Source of the DNA: Paraspadella gotoi
Lineage: Eukaryota > Chaetognatha
Assembly: GCA_051294375.1 (NCBI GenBank)
Contig: CM119268.1
Coordinates: 1,291,218 to 1,355,217 of the forward strand
Direction of reading: 5' to 3'
DNA length: 64,000 nt
The number at the start of each line of letters is the position of its first letter. Positions within the stretch are counted from its first letter, which is position 1. Shown in pieces: positions 11,541 to 21,691 of the stretch. A program made the position numbers and the translations under genes. Below the pieces are notes generated by a model that was not told the origin of the DNA, did not search any database, and saw nothing but the letters and a program-made list of their open reading frames with translations.

Positions 11541-11600
11541 GAAGGATAAACAACCTGTCATGTCGAGAGCTGCGTAGCCGGTCATGTCATGTCATGTTTA
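11541..11600 (-). repeat. Partial duplicate of exon end plus splice donor
   Basis: Bases near 11543-11576 read, on the minus strand, as CGACATGACAGGTTGTT preceded by a diverged piece of the exon at 11615-11755. This repeats the last coding bases, the donor and the first intron bases found at 11609-11650. A (CATGT)-like short repeat separates the two copies. Confidence 0.6.
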
Positions 11601-11614
11601 TAAGGATGAACAAC

Positions 11615-11755
11615 CTGTCATGTCGATGACCAGAGCCGGATAGCCGGTCGGGGCCAGGGGCACGGGGCCGTTGCAGACCTTGGGCTTGAGATTTTTGGCC
11701 GCGTAGTCGTCTCCGTGACGGAAGGGCGAAGGGTACAAGTTTTCGTGGATGATTT
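11615..11755 (-). CDS. Gene A, 141-nt exon
   Basis: Minus-strand exon from acceptor catccgcag to donor ACAG|gttgtt, length exactly 2+46x3+1. It encodes EIIHENLYPSPFRHGDDYAA, then PKVCNGPVPLAPTGYPALVI and DMT. Phases join both neighbours without a break, given one missing G at the end of the upstream exon (a complete copy of that end is at 11849-11886). Together with the exon at 9960-10146 it looks like a compact conserved domain, which I cannot name. Confidence 0.82.
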
Positions 11756-11795
11756 CTGCGGATGACGGGAGAAAATTGGCTCCGCTTTGTCTTCG

Positions 11796-11845
<50 letters not shown>

Positions 11846-11848
11846 ACC

Positions 11849-11883
11849 GATATTCCTGTGATAGTAAGGCATAGCTGGATCCA

Positions 11884-11886
<3 letters not shown>
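11849..11886 (-). repeat. Second copy of the 3' end and donor of the next exon
   Basis: 38 bases repeat 11961-11998 (VDPAMPYYHR codons plus gtgag donor), with CT tracts on both sides. This copy has AGG where the other has AG. It also shows the correct frame: only with the extra G does the exon join the next in phase. It may be a genuine tandem duplication or an assembly stutter over the CT tract. Confidence 0.75.
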
Positions 11887-11960
<74 letters not shown>

Positions 11961-11962
11961 AC

Positions 11963-12083
11963 CGATATTCTGTGATAGTAAGGCATGGCTGGATCCACGA
12001 AGAGGTAGCGCTGAAGGAGTCCCTCGTAAGATTCGTAATCATCGACGTGAGCGAGTTTGTGAAAAAAGCAAAACTTGAGAATT
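11963..12083 (-). CDS. Gene A, ~122-nt exon
   Basis: Acceptor ttcttttcag and donor ATCG|gtgaga. It encodes ILKFCFFHKLAHVDDYESYE, then GLLQRYLFVDPAMPYYHRNI after restoring one G lost at about 11976 (seen in the duplicate at 11849-11886). Upstream phase fits the exon at 13465-13656 (AT plus A gives Ile). A long CT tract flanks it on the intron side. Function unrecognised. Confidence 0.8.
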
Positions 12084-12171
12084 CTGAAAAGAAATGTGAA
12101 AAGAAAATGTGAGGGAACAATGTTGAGACGTCGTCGTCGTCGTCGTCGTAAACATGAACTGTTAGATTAAG

Positions 12172-12244
<73 letters not shown>

Positions 12245-13464
12245 GGCTCACTGGCCCCACATTTCTCTGACCGAGCAAGACGTCTCTTAGTTTTTTCTCG
12301 GGGGGGGGATGATCTTCGACGTCGTGTCATTTAAGTCAATTAATATTATCTTTATATTATTATTAATATAAAGAATTTAAAAGTCTATTCATTCGCGACA
12401 AAGTAAAAGAGTTATTTGTCATTTTATTACAACAGGGATATTTTTTTGTTTTTCAGCGCAGAGAATGGAAAATACCACCATCATGCAAAAGTCTCTTCAA
12501 TAAACGATTTAAATCAACAAAATAAAAAAAAATAAGTAAAACAAGTAAAACATTTTTTTTATGCTTAGATTAACGAACGGGATAATTCAATTTGAAATTC
12601 CTTTTTTGTATTTTCAATTTATTTAACAGAAAAAGAAATGATTTCGCTCTAAACATTCTCCATTTTCTTTTCTTTATTTTTTTCGTTTCCTCGCCTCCAT
12701 TTTATTTTGACAAGAGAAATGGCGACGGCGGGCGATGGCGGACATCCCCTTTGACTGCCGAACGAATGCAATCAAAGTCCCGAAAAAAAAGGAAAAAAGG
12801 AAAAATGGAGAAAGAAAGATTCTTTTTCTCTCCTAATTGGTTTTTGCCATCGATCAAACGGAAGTCGAAGAATCGAAATAAAAGAATTGACAACAACAAC
12901 AACAACAGAAACAACAACAACAACAACTTAAAAACCAATAAAAATATTTTTGTGAATTTATTTTTTAATTTTGTAAATTATTGGGCACCAGTGAGCTATA
13001 TTTATATATAAATATATATATATTTAGCAATAAGTATATAATATGCTAAAATTTCAAAATGCAAATTTTTAAATTTTGGATTCCTTGCAAAAAGTATAAT
13101 TCTTTTTTGAAAATTCTTTCATTAAGTTGGTCAAGAATGTAAAAAACTATGTTTATGAAGCCAATTTTCAATTTCCAGTTTAAAAATATAGTTTTTATAA
13201 TTTTAACCTACTTAATATCATAATTTTTGAAAATTATTTATATTTTCTTTTATCAACTTTTTACAAGAAATATTAATCCGTTCTTAAAATTTTTAAAAAA
13301 AATTAAAAATTAAAATTTTGACATTATATTAGTAGTACTATATATAAATTGAGCTGATTGGGCTACTATATTCGTAAAAAAAACAACTACAGATTAGTAT
13401 TCACTAATATGATAGTTTTCAAGATTTTGATTCCAAACTTTCAGTTCACCCTAGTGCCCATCAC
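12084..13464 (-). other. Intron of gene A
   Basis: Contains a (CGT)n patch at 12128-12150, a (CT)n tract at 12177-12242, an (AAC)n patch at 12893-12925 and AT-rich sequence with TATATA at 13000-13025. No exon recognised. Confidence 0.6.
12177..12242. repeat. (CT)n microsatellite
   Basis: Pure CT dinucleotide run of about 65 bases. Confidence 0.98.
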
Positions 13465-13656
13465 ATCGGGGGGGGTGTGGGCAGACCGGAGACCCCGTTG
13501 AGAACCAGGCGACTGTTTTTGGCCAGATTCTCGCGGCCGGTCTCGCAGTGGGTGGGGGCCGGATGGAAAGAGGAAGGCGGCGGAAGGGGCAGCGGGAGCG
13601 GCGGCGGGGAGCGCGACGGAAGCGGCAGCGGCGGGATAGAAGCGGCGGTATTAAAT
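13465..13656 (-). CDS. Gene A, Pro/Ser-rich exon
   Basis: Minus strand, open for 192 nt. The upstream half encodes an almost pure Pro/Leu/Ser stretch (ASIPPLPLPSRSPPPLPLPL); the downstream half encodes CETGRENLAKNSRLVLNGVS and GLPTPPP. The donor (CCGAT|gtgatg) joins the next exon in phase. The acceptor proposed at 13657-13658 has no good polypyrimidine tract, so the 5' edge is uncertain. Read through the donor, the frame stops at once (TGA), so an alternative is that this is a terminal exon of a separate gene. Confidence 0.55.
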
Positions 13657-13811
13657 CTTCCCCCAAATATTTTTTTTTTTCGTCCGCGGTCGACGCCCTG
13701 GATGACTAATGACCTACGTGGGCGCCAGAAAATTAAAGCGTCAAAAAACTCTCTGCGTCAGACGTCGAAATTATTTTTCTTCTTTTTTTACGAGGAGTCT
13801 ATCTCTGATAA

Positions 13812-13812
13812 A

Positions 13813-13860
<48 letters not shown>

Positions 13861-13962
13861 GTTGACGACCGACCAATCAGGGGTCGACGTCCAAAGGTTC
13901 GTATCAATCGAACAAAGATGGCGCTAAAAATATCGATCTTCCCCGGAGAAAGAAAATCTAAA

Positions 13963-14009
<47 letters not shown>

Positions 14010-14010
14010 T
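13812..14010. repeat. (GAC)n and (AATC)n microsatellites
   Basis: (GAC)n at 13812-13862 and (AATC)n at 13958-14008, separated by ~95 bases of unique sequence. Both are clean, indicating recent slippage. Confidence 0.95.
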
Positions 14011-14115
14011 CAACCATTTGGGTCCTTACCTTTGATCAGTGGGCCTTATTTTCCCAGAACGCCCTCTTCCACCCAACCACCTTCCAACTTCCCCCCCAAA
14101 ACCCCCTTCTCAAAC

Positions 14116-14201
14116 CTGGAGGTGAAGTGCAGCGCCGCCCTCCCGTAAAGCCAAGAATGACGCAATTTTCCCATCACGATTTTCCCGTTGTGACGGAAGC
14201 T
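14116..14201 (-). CDS. Gene A, possible MORN-like exon
   Basis: After the acceptor caaaacag(ag) the minus strand is open, encoding FRHNGKIVMGKLRHSWLYGR followed by AALHFTSR, up to a possible donor TCCAG|gtttga; beyond it the frame runs into a stop. The G-K-L-R-H-x-W-x-Y-G-R-A-x-L-H-F pattern is reminiscent of a MORN repeat, but one copy is too little to be sure. Exit phase (AG plus A) fits the exon at 13465-13656; entry phase does not fit the donor of 15965-16103 directly and would need a microexon near 15056-15075 or a base error. Confidence 0.45.
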
Positions 14202-14559
14202 CTGTTTTGAAAGAAAAGCTGGCGTGGTATGTTATTATAAATATGATTATTACAATCGATCAAATACATTTTAGATTTAACAACTGATTAAATGCTTCAT
14301 AAATCGTTTAAATCGTCAGGCTAATTTAACTAGGCAATGAAATATACAGTATCCAGCAAAATTGATCGTAAAATTATATTCAATACCTGCGTGTAAACTG
14401 TAAATATTTCTCTTTTATAGTTTAATAATATCAACAATGTATCGTAGGCTGATATAAAAAGTCGAAAAAACAAATAGGAAAGACACAAACCGGAAACTGA
14501 GTTTAATTAAGCGGGAAAAAAAAGGGGGGCGAGAAAGATTTACTGCTCCCCAAGCGATC

Positions 14560-14613
<54 letters not shown>

Positions 14614-15078
14614 TAATTATTTTTATCCCGTTGCGATGGGGAAAGTCATCGACCTTTATCGCTACTCGAGACGAAATAATTCAAAATGGCGGGAAAATAA
14701 TTTCCTTTTTTGTTTTTTTTTCTTCTTCTCGAAAAGTAATATTCTTTTGAATAGTCCGCTACTTAGCGTCAAGCGCAAAGTCATTCTACGAAAACAACTC
14801 TACACAAATTTAGAAAAAAATTGAAAGTTTTTCAAGTCTTCATATTTTTTTTTCTTTTTTTATGTCAATTTTTCTTTTTTCTTTTTTCTTCTCTTGGTTT
14901 TTCTTTTATTTTTTTTATTTCCCTTTTTTTCCCTTTATTTTATTTCCTTTTTCTTTTTTAAAAAACATTACATTATATTTATTTAGCATTTAAAATTCAA
15001 GCTTCCAAGGTCCTTTTTTTATCATTTTCAATTTTCTCTCCGCTTAAAGGAGCTTCACCCAACCGTCGAGTTCAACGT
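14202..15078 (-). other. Intron, AT-rich with GA and T-rich tracts
   Basis: GA tract at 14564-14612, long T/C-rich stretch 14830-14960. A possible 20-nt microexon (minus strand ACGTTGAACTCGACGGTTGG followed by gtgaag) lies near 15056-15075; this is speculative. Confidence 0.5.
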
Positions 15079-15993
15079 CTTAAAAAAGTCTCACTTTGTA
15101 AAAGATGTCAAAATATGTCCACGTGGAAAAAAGTCTCACTTTGTAAAAGATGTAAAAAAATGTCCACGTGGAAAAAAAGTCTCACTTTGTAAAAGATGTA
15201 AAAAAATGTTCAAGTGTAAAAAAAGTCTCACTTTGTAAAAGATGTAAAAAAATGTTCATGTGTAAAAAAAAGTCTCACTTTGTAAAAGATGTAAAAAAAT
15301 GTCCNNNNNNNNNNNNNNNNNNNNNNNNNNNNNNNNNNNNNNNNNNNNNNNNNNNNNNNNNNNNNNNNNNNNNNNNNNNNNNNNNNNNNNNNNNNNNNNN
15401 NNNNNNNNNNNNNNNNNNNNNNNNNNNNNNNNNNNNNNNNNNNNNNNNNNNNNNNNNNNNNNNNNNNNNNNNNNNNNNNNNNNNNNNNNNNNNNNNNNNN
15501 NNNNNNNNNNNNNNNNNNNNNNNNNNNNNNNNNNNNNNNNNNNNNNNNNNNNNNNNNNNNNNNNNNNNNNNNNNNNNNNNNNNNNNNNNNNNNNNNNNNN
15601 NNNNNNNNNNNNNNNNNNNNNNNNNNNNNNNNNNNNNNNNNNNNNNNNNNNNNNNNNNNNNNNNNNNNNNNNNNNNNNNNNNGTGGAAAAAAGTCTCACT
15701 TGTAAAAGATGTAAAAAAATGTTCATGTGGAAAAAAAGTCTCACTTTGTTAAAAGATGTAGAAAAATGTCCACGTGGAAAAAAAGTCTCAACTTTGTAAA
15801 GATGTAAAAAAATGTCCACGTTGGAAAAAAAAGTCTCACTATTGTAAAAGATGTAAATGTCCATAGTGGAAAAAAGTCTCACTTTGTAAAAGATGTAAAT
15901 GTCCATGTGGAAAAAAGTCTCACTTGTAAAAGATGTAAATGTCCATGTGGAAAAAAAGTCTCACTTTGTAAAAGATGTAAATGTCCATGTGGA
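15079..15993. repeat. ~37-45-bp minisatellite built on an exon end plus splice donor; internal assembly gap
   Basis: Tandem units of the form GTCTCACTTTGTAAAAGATG with variable T/A runs and CCACGTGG or CATGTGG spacers flank a 378-base gap (15305-15682). On the minus strand each unit reads ...ACATCTTTTACAAA|GTGAGAC, i.e. the last codons of the exon at 15965-16103 plus its donor. At least twelve units are visible. Some show A-run expansions. Confidence 0.92.
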
Positions 15994-16103
15994 TTCCGTC
16001 CAGATTTTGCGCGGAATCCAAGTGGATGAGCGCCTCGTGTCGCAGATTCGAGCCATTGATGTTCTTGCAGCCGTTGGCCTTGAGAGAGGCCAGGCGGGGA
16101 CAG
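15965..16103 (-). CDS. Gene A, LRR-like exon 2
   Basis: Acceptor cccttttccag, donor AAA|gtgaga; 139 nt, 1+46x3. It encodes (S)CPRLASLKANGCKNINGSNL, then RHEALIHLDSAQNLDG and IHMDIYIFYK. The C-P-x-L-x-x-L-x-x-x-G-C pattern is typical of the cysteine-containing leucine-rich repeats found in F-box/LRR proteins. It joins the exon at 17441-17547 in phase (AG plus C gives Ser). The last ~20 bases and the donor are the unit of the minisatellite that follows. Confidence 0.75.
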
Positions 16104-16243
16104 CTGGAAAAGGGACGAGGGCCGTTAATTGCTGATTGTCGATTTCTGAATTTTAATAATTTTTTTAAAAAATGCGATTTTAGTTTTTAAAAAAAAAATC
16201 GTTTGAAGATTATGACAAATTTCCCTTTGATTTCACGCGAGCA

Positions 16244-16434
16244 AAATCTGGCGTTCAAGGCGTCGCTCGTCCATTGCAAGTTTGACGAGAGTATTTTCTG
16301 TGACAATAAAGTGTATTTTATGTATTTTCTGTGACAATAAAGTGTATTTTATGTATTTTCTGTGACAATAAAGTGTTTGTAAACATTTTCGTCATCGTCA
16401 AACTTGCAAGGGACGGGCGACTCATTGAACGCCA
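16244..16434. repeat. Inverted repeat, ~43-base arms, with 30-bp tandem repeat in the loop
   Basis: CTGGCGTTCAAGGCGTCGCT on the left (16247 on) is mirrored by the reverse complement of GGGCGACTCATTGAACGCCA on the right, extending to TTGCAAGTTTGACGA / TCGTCAAACTTGCAA. Arms match over about 43 bases with a few mismatches. The loop holds three tandem ~30-bp units of GTATTTTCTGTGACAATAAA plus GTG (16292-16378). Confidence 0.85.
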
Positions 16435-16604
16435 GGAAATTTCACAAGTATATTTTCAAGACGGTGTAATAATTGAACAATTTTTTTCTTTCAAAATATT
16501 TCGACTTTGTTGTAAAGTTATCATCGGTGAAAAAAAAGTATTTGTTCTCAATTTTGAAAATATACTCGTTTAGAGAGAGAGACCGGAGGTAAGTCGCCTC
16601 ACTC

Positions 16605-16850
16605 GTATGAAATTGGTACAACCAATATAAAAATTATCCATTCATTTAATAAACAAGCTATCTTGCCCCTGACTTTGGACAGGCTTTGGTGGTTTAAGGC
16701 CTCCATCACTCTTACTAGATAATGACATAGCAGGTCCCTGCAAGCTTTCAATCAAGACTCTCTTACAGTCTCGTTTATTCACTCCCAGAGTTCCTGGCTT
16801 CCCTTTCAATGAAGTGGTTATAATATTTCAAAGAATGTTTCAATTGTATG
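16605..16850. repeat. Dispersed ~330-bp repeat, partial copy
   Basis: Starts TATGAAATTGGTACAACCAA and contains CTGACTTTGGACAGGCTTTG and TTCAATGAAGTGG, shared with copies at 17795, 18993, 19327, 21995, 25770, 26102, 28613, 47137, 62103 and 62325. No protein-coding capacity; class not determined (no clear pol III boxes or terminal inverted repeats found by eye). Confidence 0.9.
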
Positions 16851-17381
16851 AATAGACAATTCTTCTGGTGTGTACGATGACGATGAAACAAGATTAAAAA
16901 GGGTTTTTTTTGACCATCTGAGACTAAAACATGAAGTAAATTGAGGAAAAAAAGGGATTTTCGCAATCGAAATATGAAAGAACCTGAAATCAATTACCAA
17001 AGACCTTGACAAAAAAAAAGATATCAAGAAGGCTAAAAAAAAAATATTAAAAATAGCATAAAGAAAAATAAAACTAAAAAACTTAACTGGAAAAAAGTCA
17101 ACTAAAAAACGACTTATATATATTCGAAAAGAAAANNNNNNNNNNAAGTGAAAAAAAAATCGAGAGCTCGCTTTAAGAATTCCGAAAGGCGGACGAGTTT
17201 CTTTTCTTTTTTCATCAACACCCTTTGCGTTGAACCGGAGGCGAGGGAAGAGTTGCGGACTCCAATCAATCAATCAATCACTCAATCAATCAATCAATCA
17301 ATCAATCGAACAATCAATCAATCAGATTTATGAAAAGGAAAAAAATCAATTAATAAATTAGTGCATTGAATTGAATTAACT

Positions 17382-17421
<40 letters not shown>

Positions 17422-17440
17422 AGCAATATCGTCAACTCGC

Positions 17441-17547
17441 CTGATGACCAAAGTGTTGACAACGTCGTCGTTAACGATGTCCGTCCACGAGACGTCCACT
17501 TCCCTCAAGAATTTTCCGCCCACGGAGACGATGTCCAAAAACGCCGC
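17441..17547 (-). CDS. Gene A, LRR-like exon 1
   Basis: 107-nt minus-strand exon, acceptor cgccaccag, donor ATCAG|gcgagt (a GC donor). It encodes AAFLDIVSVGGKFLREVDVS then WTDIVNDDVVNTLVI. L-R-E-V-D-V-S-W-T-D-I-x-D-D-x-V-x-x-L is a good F-box/LRR-type leucine-rich repeat, continued by the next exon. Phases fit at both sides (0 and 2). If the non-canonical donor were missed, gene prediction would break here. Confidence 0.78.
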
Positions 17548-17628
17548 CTGGTGGCGTCATAATCAAATTCGTGAAAGAGGAAGACAAAGAAACCATGAAA
17601 AAATAAATTTTCTAGAATCTAGGGAGGC

Positions 17629-17710
17629 CCAAGGACAATGAAATGTCCTTGGCGGTTTAAGCCCAAGGACAATGAAATGTCCTTTGCGGTTTAAGTCCAA
17701 GGACAATGAA
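17629..17710. repeat. Three tandem ~33-bp units each with a perfect hairpin
   Basis: CCAAGGACAATGAAATGTCC plus TTGG folds as a 9-bp stem (CCAAGGACA / TGTCCTTGG) with a 6-base loop. Units are separated by CGGTTTAAG; the second stem has one change and the third is truncated. Confidence 0.9.
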
Positions 17711-17794
17711 ATTTAATAAAAATGTAAAAAAAAAACCGATAAAAATATATCTCGTCAAGCACGACAGATCGTAATTCGAAATTGCAGCTCTATA

Positions 17795-18120
17795 AAATTA
17801 TATGAGATTGGTACAACCAATATAAAAATTATCCATTCATTTAATAAATAAGCTATCTTGTCCCTGACTTTGGACAGGCTTTGGTGGTTTAAGGCCTCCA
17901 TCACACTTACAAGATAATAACATAGCAGGTTTCTGCAAGCTTTCAATCAAGACTCTCTCACAGTCTTATTTATTCACTCCCAGTGAACCTGGCTTCCCTA
18001 TCAATGAAGTGGTATAATATTTCAAAGAATGTTTCAATTGTATGAAAAGACCACTCCCTTAAGTATTAGATCGGGGAATACTATATTGTACTCCGCACTA
18101 GCATCAAATCCTAATCAATT
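17795..18120. repeat. Dispersed ~330-bp repeat, near full length
   Basis: Runs from ATGAGATTGGTACAACCAAT to the CGCACTAGCATCAAAT end. One of the most complete copies in the window. Confidence 0.9.
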
Positions 18121-18372
18121 CTTAATCAAATTATTTTTATATATATTTATCAAATTATACATAGTAAAACAAATTTTCTCGTTACCAGAAGCCGATGGCA
18201 ACAACAAAATTTAAATTTGTAATTAGGTTAATGAGAAATTAAAAAAAAATGTTAGATAATAAAAAAATCGATAACGACAACGACGACGACCGTGACAGTG
18301 AAAATGACGACCACGATGACGACCACGATGCCGCCAACGACGACGTAACGATCAGGACCACAATGGACTCAC

Positions 18373-18645
18373 CCGGGAAATCCCGAGACACCTCGAGACG
18401 TTGACAATTTCAATGACGCCGCTTTCGTGATCGTCCACGCAGCGGCGGCGCCACTTTCGGCGGGAAGGCGACATCTCCGGCGCCCTCTTTGCAGATCCTC
18501 GCCCAAAATCCGAGTCGACCGGTCCGTGAGGAGACGGCGCCGCCGAGAGAGATCTGAAGGCGCGGAAACCGCGTGCGCGCCGGAGGCGATCCAAGGGAAG
18601 AGACGCGTCTCGCATGCGAAGAGAGAAAACGCTAGGACAGCGACG
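18373..18645 (-). CDS. Gene A, exon before the LRR-like exons (frame uncertain)
   Basis: GC-rich minus-strand segment ending at donor TCCCGG|gtgagt in phase 0 with the exon at 17441-17547. The last part encodes HESGVIEIVNVSRCLGISR, a plausible leucine-rich repeat. Upstream the chosen frame is open but very Arg/Pro/Ser-rich, and the other two frames each contain more protein-like pieces, so one or more indels are likely (it borders the noisy region). An F-box would be expected before such LRRs, but I cannot demonstrate one. Confidence 0.5.
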
Positions 18646-18992
18646 CTAAATCCTGAGTAGAAGAAATAGATATTAATGGATTCATTAATAAATAAATCCT
18701 GAGTGGAAGGAAGGGAAATAGATTATTAATAGATTTATTAATAAATAGAATCCTGAGTCTAGAGAAAAGAAACTAGATAATAAAATTCATAAAATTTTTT
18801 TTTGTTTTCAACCACGTTTAAAATAAAAAAGAAGATCACAAATGCTGTTGCGCTTCGATGAAGACTGACTGCCTAAGCAAAAACATGTCCCCCGCTTTTG
18901 TTCTATCAAACATCATTGTTGTTGGAAGAAAATAAAAAAATGTTTAAGTAATAAACAATTAGATAAAATAAACTTTATATTATACATTATTA

Positions 18993-19590
18993 TGAAATTG
19001 TACACCAATATAAAATTATCCATTCATTTAATAAATAAGCTATCTTGCCCCTGACTTTGGACAGGCCTTTGGTGGTTAAAGGCCCCATCACTCTTACAAA
19101 ATAATGACATAGCAGGTCCCTGCAAGCTTTCAATCCAAGACTTCTCTCACAGCTCTCGTTTATTCACTCCCAGAGTGCCTTGGCTTCCCTATATCAATGA
19201 AGTGGTATAATATTTCAAAAGAATGTTTCAATTGGTATGAAAAGACCACTCCCTTAAGTTATTAGATCGTGGGAATTACTATAGTTAGTACTCCGCACTA
19301 GCATCAAAATACAAGGAGCTGAATTTTATGAAATTGCGTACACACCAATATAAAAATTATTCATTCATTTAATAAATAAGCTATCTTGCCCCTGACTTTG
19401 GAACAGGCTTTGGTGGTTTAAGGCCTTTCCATCACTCTTACAAGATAATTGACATAGCAGGTCCCTGCAAGCTTTCAATCAAGACTCTCTCACAGTCTCG
19501 TTTATTCACTCCCAGAGTGCCTGGCTTCCTCTCACTCAATGAAGTGGTATAATATTTCAAAGAATGTTTCAATTGTATGAAAAGACCACT
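18993..19590. repeat. Two tandem copies of the dispersed ~330-bp repeat
   Basis: First copy 18993-19325 complete, second 19327-19590 lacking its end. The same pair, with cleaner sequence, is at 25770-26370. Confidence 0.9.
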
Positions 19591-20025
19591 CGTACTTTTT
19601 CGTATGATTTAATTCTAACTTGGCCAAAATATTTATTGATTCTCGAAAATTCGTTTTCAACGAATCGATTGATTATTCCTAAATAGAGAAAAATGTAGGA
19701 AAAATGTACAGAAAAAAATAGGAATTTTGAATAGTCTTTACATCTCTGAATTTCAGTTCGTAAAACAATTGGAAAGTTTCCTAGGTATTTAAAACATTCC
19801 CCTTTCTTCGACAATAACAACACAATGAGAAAGACGGAACGACGACGACGACGACGAGCGACTGGAGAAAAATCCTTAAAGTTGGAATGCGAAAATATTA
19901 GTCAGGATTTTCTGGCGAACATCCGAGCAATTTAAACTGCGAGGAGGAGTGAGAGAGAAGAGAGGAGAGAGAGAGAGAGAGGATGAGAGAGAGAGAGAGA
20001 TGAAGGTGAAAAGAGAGGAGGGGTA

Positions 20026-20057
<32 letters not shown>

Positions 20058-20394
20058 CAGAAAATCGTCATGTGGGATTATGAATTCAGATGCAAAATTT
20101 GCTTCCTCATACCCTCGTTCCCTACAAATCTCTCACATCGGTTGTGAGCAAAAGTCTTAAGTTCGCAAATGGATTTGCATATTGTTAGTTAATCTTACAT
20201 TTCTTTCCATTTTTTACAAAATACTGAGAGACCCAGACAAAAGTCTACCATCAGAGAGAGAGAGAGATAGAAGAGAAGATAGGAGGATGAGAGAGAGAGA
20301 GAGAGAGAAAGAAAGAAGGGAGAGAGCAGAGGAAAAAAGAGAGGACATCCATTATCAGTCTTTCACTTTTTTTCAACTTTCCTCTACGGTCATT

Positions 20395-20705
20395 TGCTCC
20401 TTCCTTCCCTTATCTCTCTCCTTTTCCCTCCCTCCCCCTCTCTCCCTTCGTTCCTCTCTTCCTTTCCCTTCCTCCTCTCCCCTACTCCTCCTTCTCCCCC
20501 TCCTACCTCCCCTTCTCCTCCTTCCCTCCCTCCCCCTCTCTCCCCCCTTTCTTCCTCCTCTTCCTTTCCTTCCTCCCCTCTTCTTCCCCCCTACCATCCT
20601 CCTCTCTCCCCTCCTCCCTCCCCTTATCTCCTTCCTTCCTCCTCCGACCTCCCTCCCCTTACTTCTCCCCCCTCCCTCCCTTCTTCCTCCCCTCCTCCCT
20701 TCCTC
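20395..20705. repeat. Long polypyrimidine tract
   Basis: About 310 bases of the + strand are almost only C and T (CCTCC/TTCCCTCC words), i.e. polypurine on the coding strand of gene A. It abuts the donor of the exon at 20711-20840. Its counterpart in the cleaner copy falls within the N gap 27092-27483. Confidence 0.95.
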
Positions 20706-20710
20706 TTAAC

Positions 20711-20840
20711 CTGCAGCCTCTCCATCTTTTCCTCCGATCGATCCTCGCTACCCGGTCGGCTTCTCGCTCGTTTCTGCTCCAGAACAAACGACTCTCCCGG
20801 CCAAAAACTATCGGATGTCCGCCGCTTTTCAAAAAGGCAG
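20711..20840 (-). CDS. Gene A, exon known only from the noisy copy
   Basis: Minus strand between acceptor cggacag and donor CTGCAG|gttaag, encoding CLFEKRRTSDSFWPGESFVL then EQKRARSRPGSEDRSEEKME and RLQ. Exit phase is 0. Entry phase needs two bases, whereas the upstream exon (28327-28495) exits in phase 0; since this is the indel-rich copy, a base error is likely. The corresponding part of the cleaner copy is in a gap (27092-27483), so the sequence is unverified. Confidence 0.45.
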
Positions 20841-21691
20841 CTGTCCGTCCAGGCAATCGAAGAGCAATGATGAACGAACGGACAACGAGAGTGATAATTA
20901 AAATATAGATCGAAATCAATTTTTTTATTCAATCCATAATCCACCATCTTTAAGTGGTGTGCTCTTAAATTTTCTCCTTCCAATCGAAAACAAAGGGGAT
21001 GCAACTCTTACATTTTTTATTTTAAATTTTGTTTTTAATTAGGAATTAAATATTTTCTATTAAATATTCATCCATTCCGATTTGCTTTTCTTCTTCTAAA
21101 TATTTTTTTTCTTTTTTCTTTTTCCCTATTACACTTCTTTTTCGCACTAAAATTTATTAGCTTAAAAAAATTAGTTATTTAAAACCCATTCTGGCCTCTT
21201 TGACTATGTTCAAAATTAAGAAATTGAATTCATTTCCCTGGATCCAATTTTACACTACAATCCAATTTAATATTGTTCGCTAAAATTTAAATGAAAAACT
21301 CAAAGGCGCAAAACAATTTATTTTTTCAATCTCTCCTTTGTTCCCTTCAACCGGAAACATCACCACCAGGCCATTTTTTTAGAAGCGAAACCCTTTTCAG
21401 CGCTTAAAATTTTGAGTTCCTAGGTTTAGGTTTTAAAATTAATTTAGGTATTAGGATTAGCCGTTAGGAATTAGGATTAGGGGTTAGGATTCAATTATTT
21501 GGGATAAGGTTTAAGGGATTAACGTTTGGGATTAGAGTTCAGGATTAGGAAATAACAATTATGGTTGATGGATAAGTTTTTAAAAATTCGTTTAAAATAT
21601 ATCAAGGCTAAAATTAAGTTAAGGACTAATATAACAGAAATTGGCGCGCTTTCACAAAAATATGTGCTGCACGACCCCATTATCGCTGAAC

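Larger units (their letters stand above)
10147..11614 (-). other. Intron of gene A with GA tract and GGCGC-rich repeats
   Basis: Contains a ~105-base nearly pure GA tract (10168-10272), A/T-rich sequence, a GAC/GAT patch (10850-10880), a GGCGC-containing repeat (11100-11285, described separately) and, next to the donor, a partial copy of the exon end (11541-11600). No further exon recognised. Confidence 0.6.
16104..17440 (-). other. Intron with GC-AG boundaries, inverted repeat and dispersed element
   Basis: Begins with GC (gcgagt) at its donor. It holds an inverted repeat (16244-16434), a dispersed element copy (16605-16850), a 10-N gap (17136-17145), an (AATC)n run (17262-17325) and a CT tract (17388-17418). 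Confidence 0.65.

Noticed and set aside
13477-14148. Plus-strand 223-codon frame
   Set aside because: Runs through Gly-rich antisense of the Pro exon, a GAC array and an AATC array; no splice or domain support.
16605-16850. tRNA-derived SINE reading of the dispersed element
   Set aside because: No convincing A and B box or 3' tail could be identified by eye.
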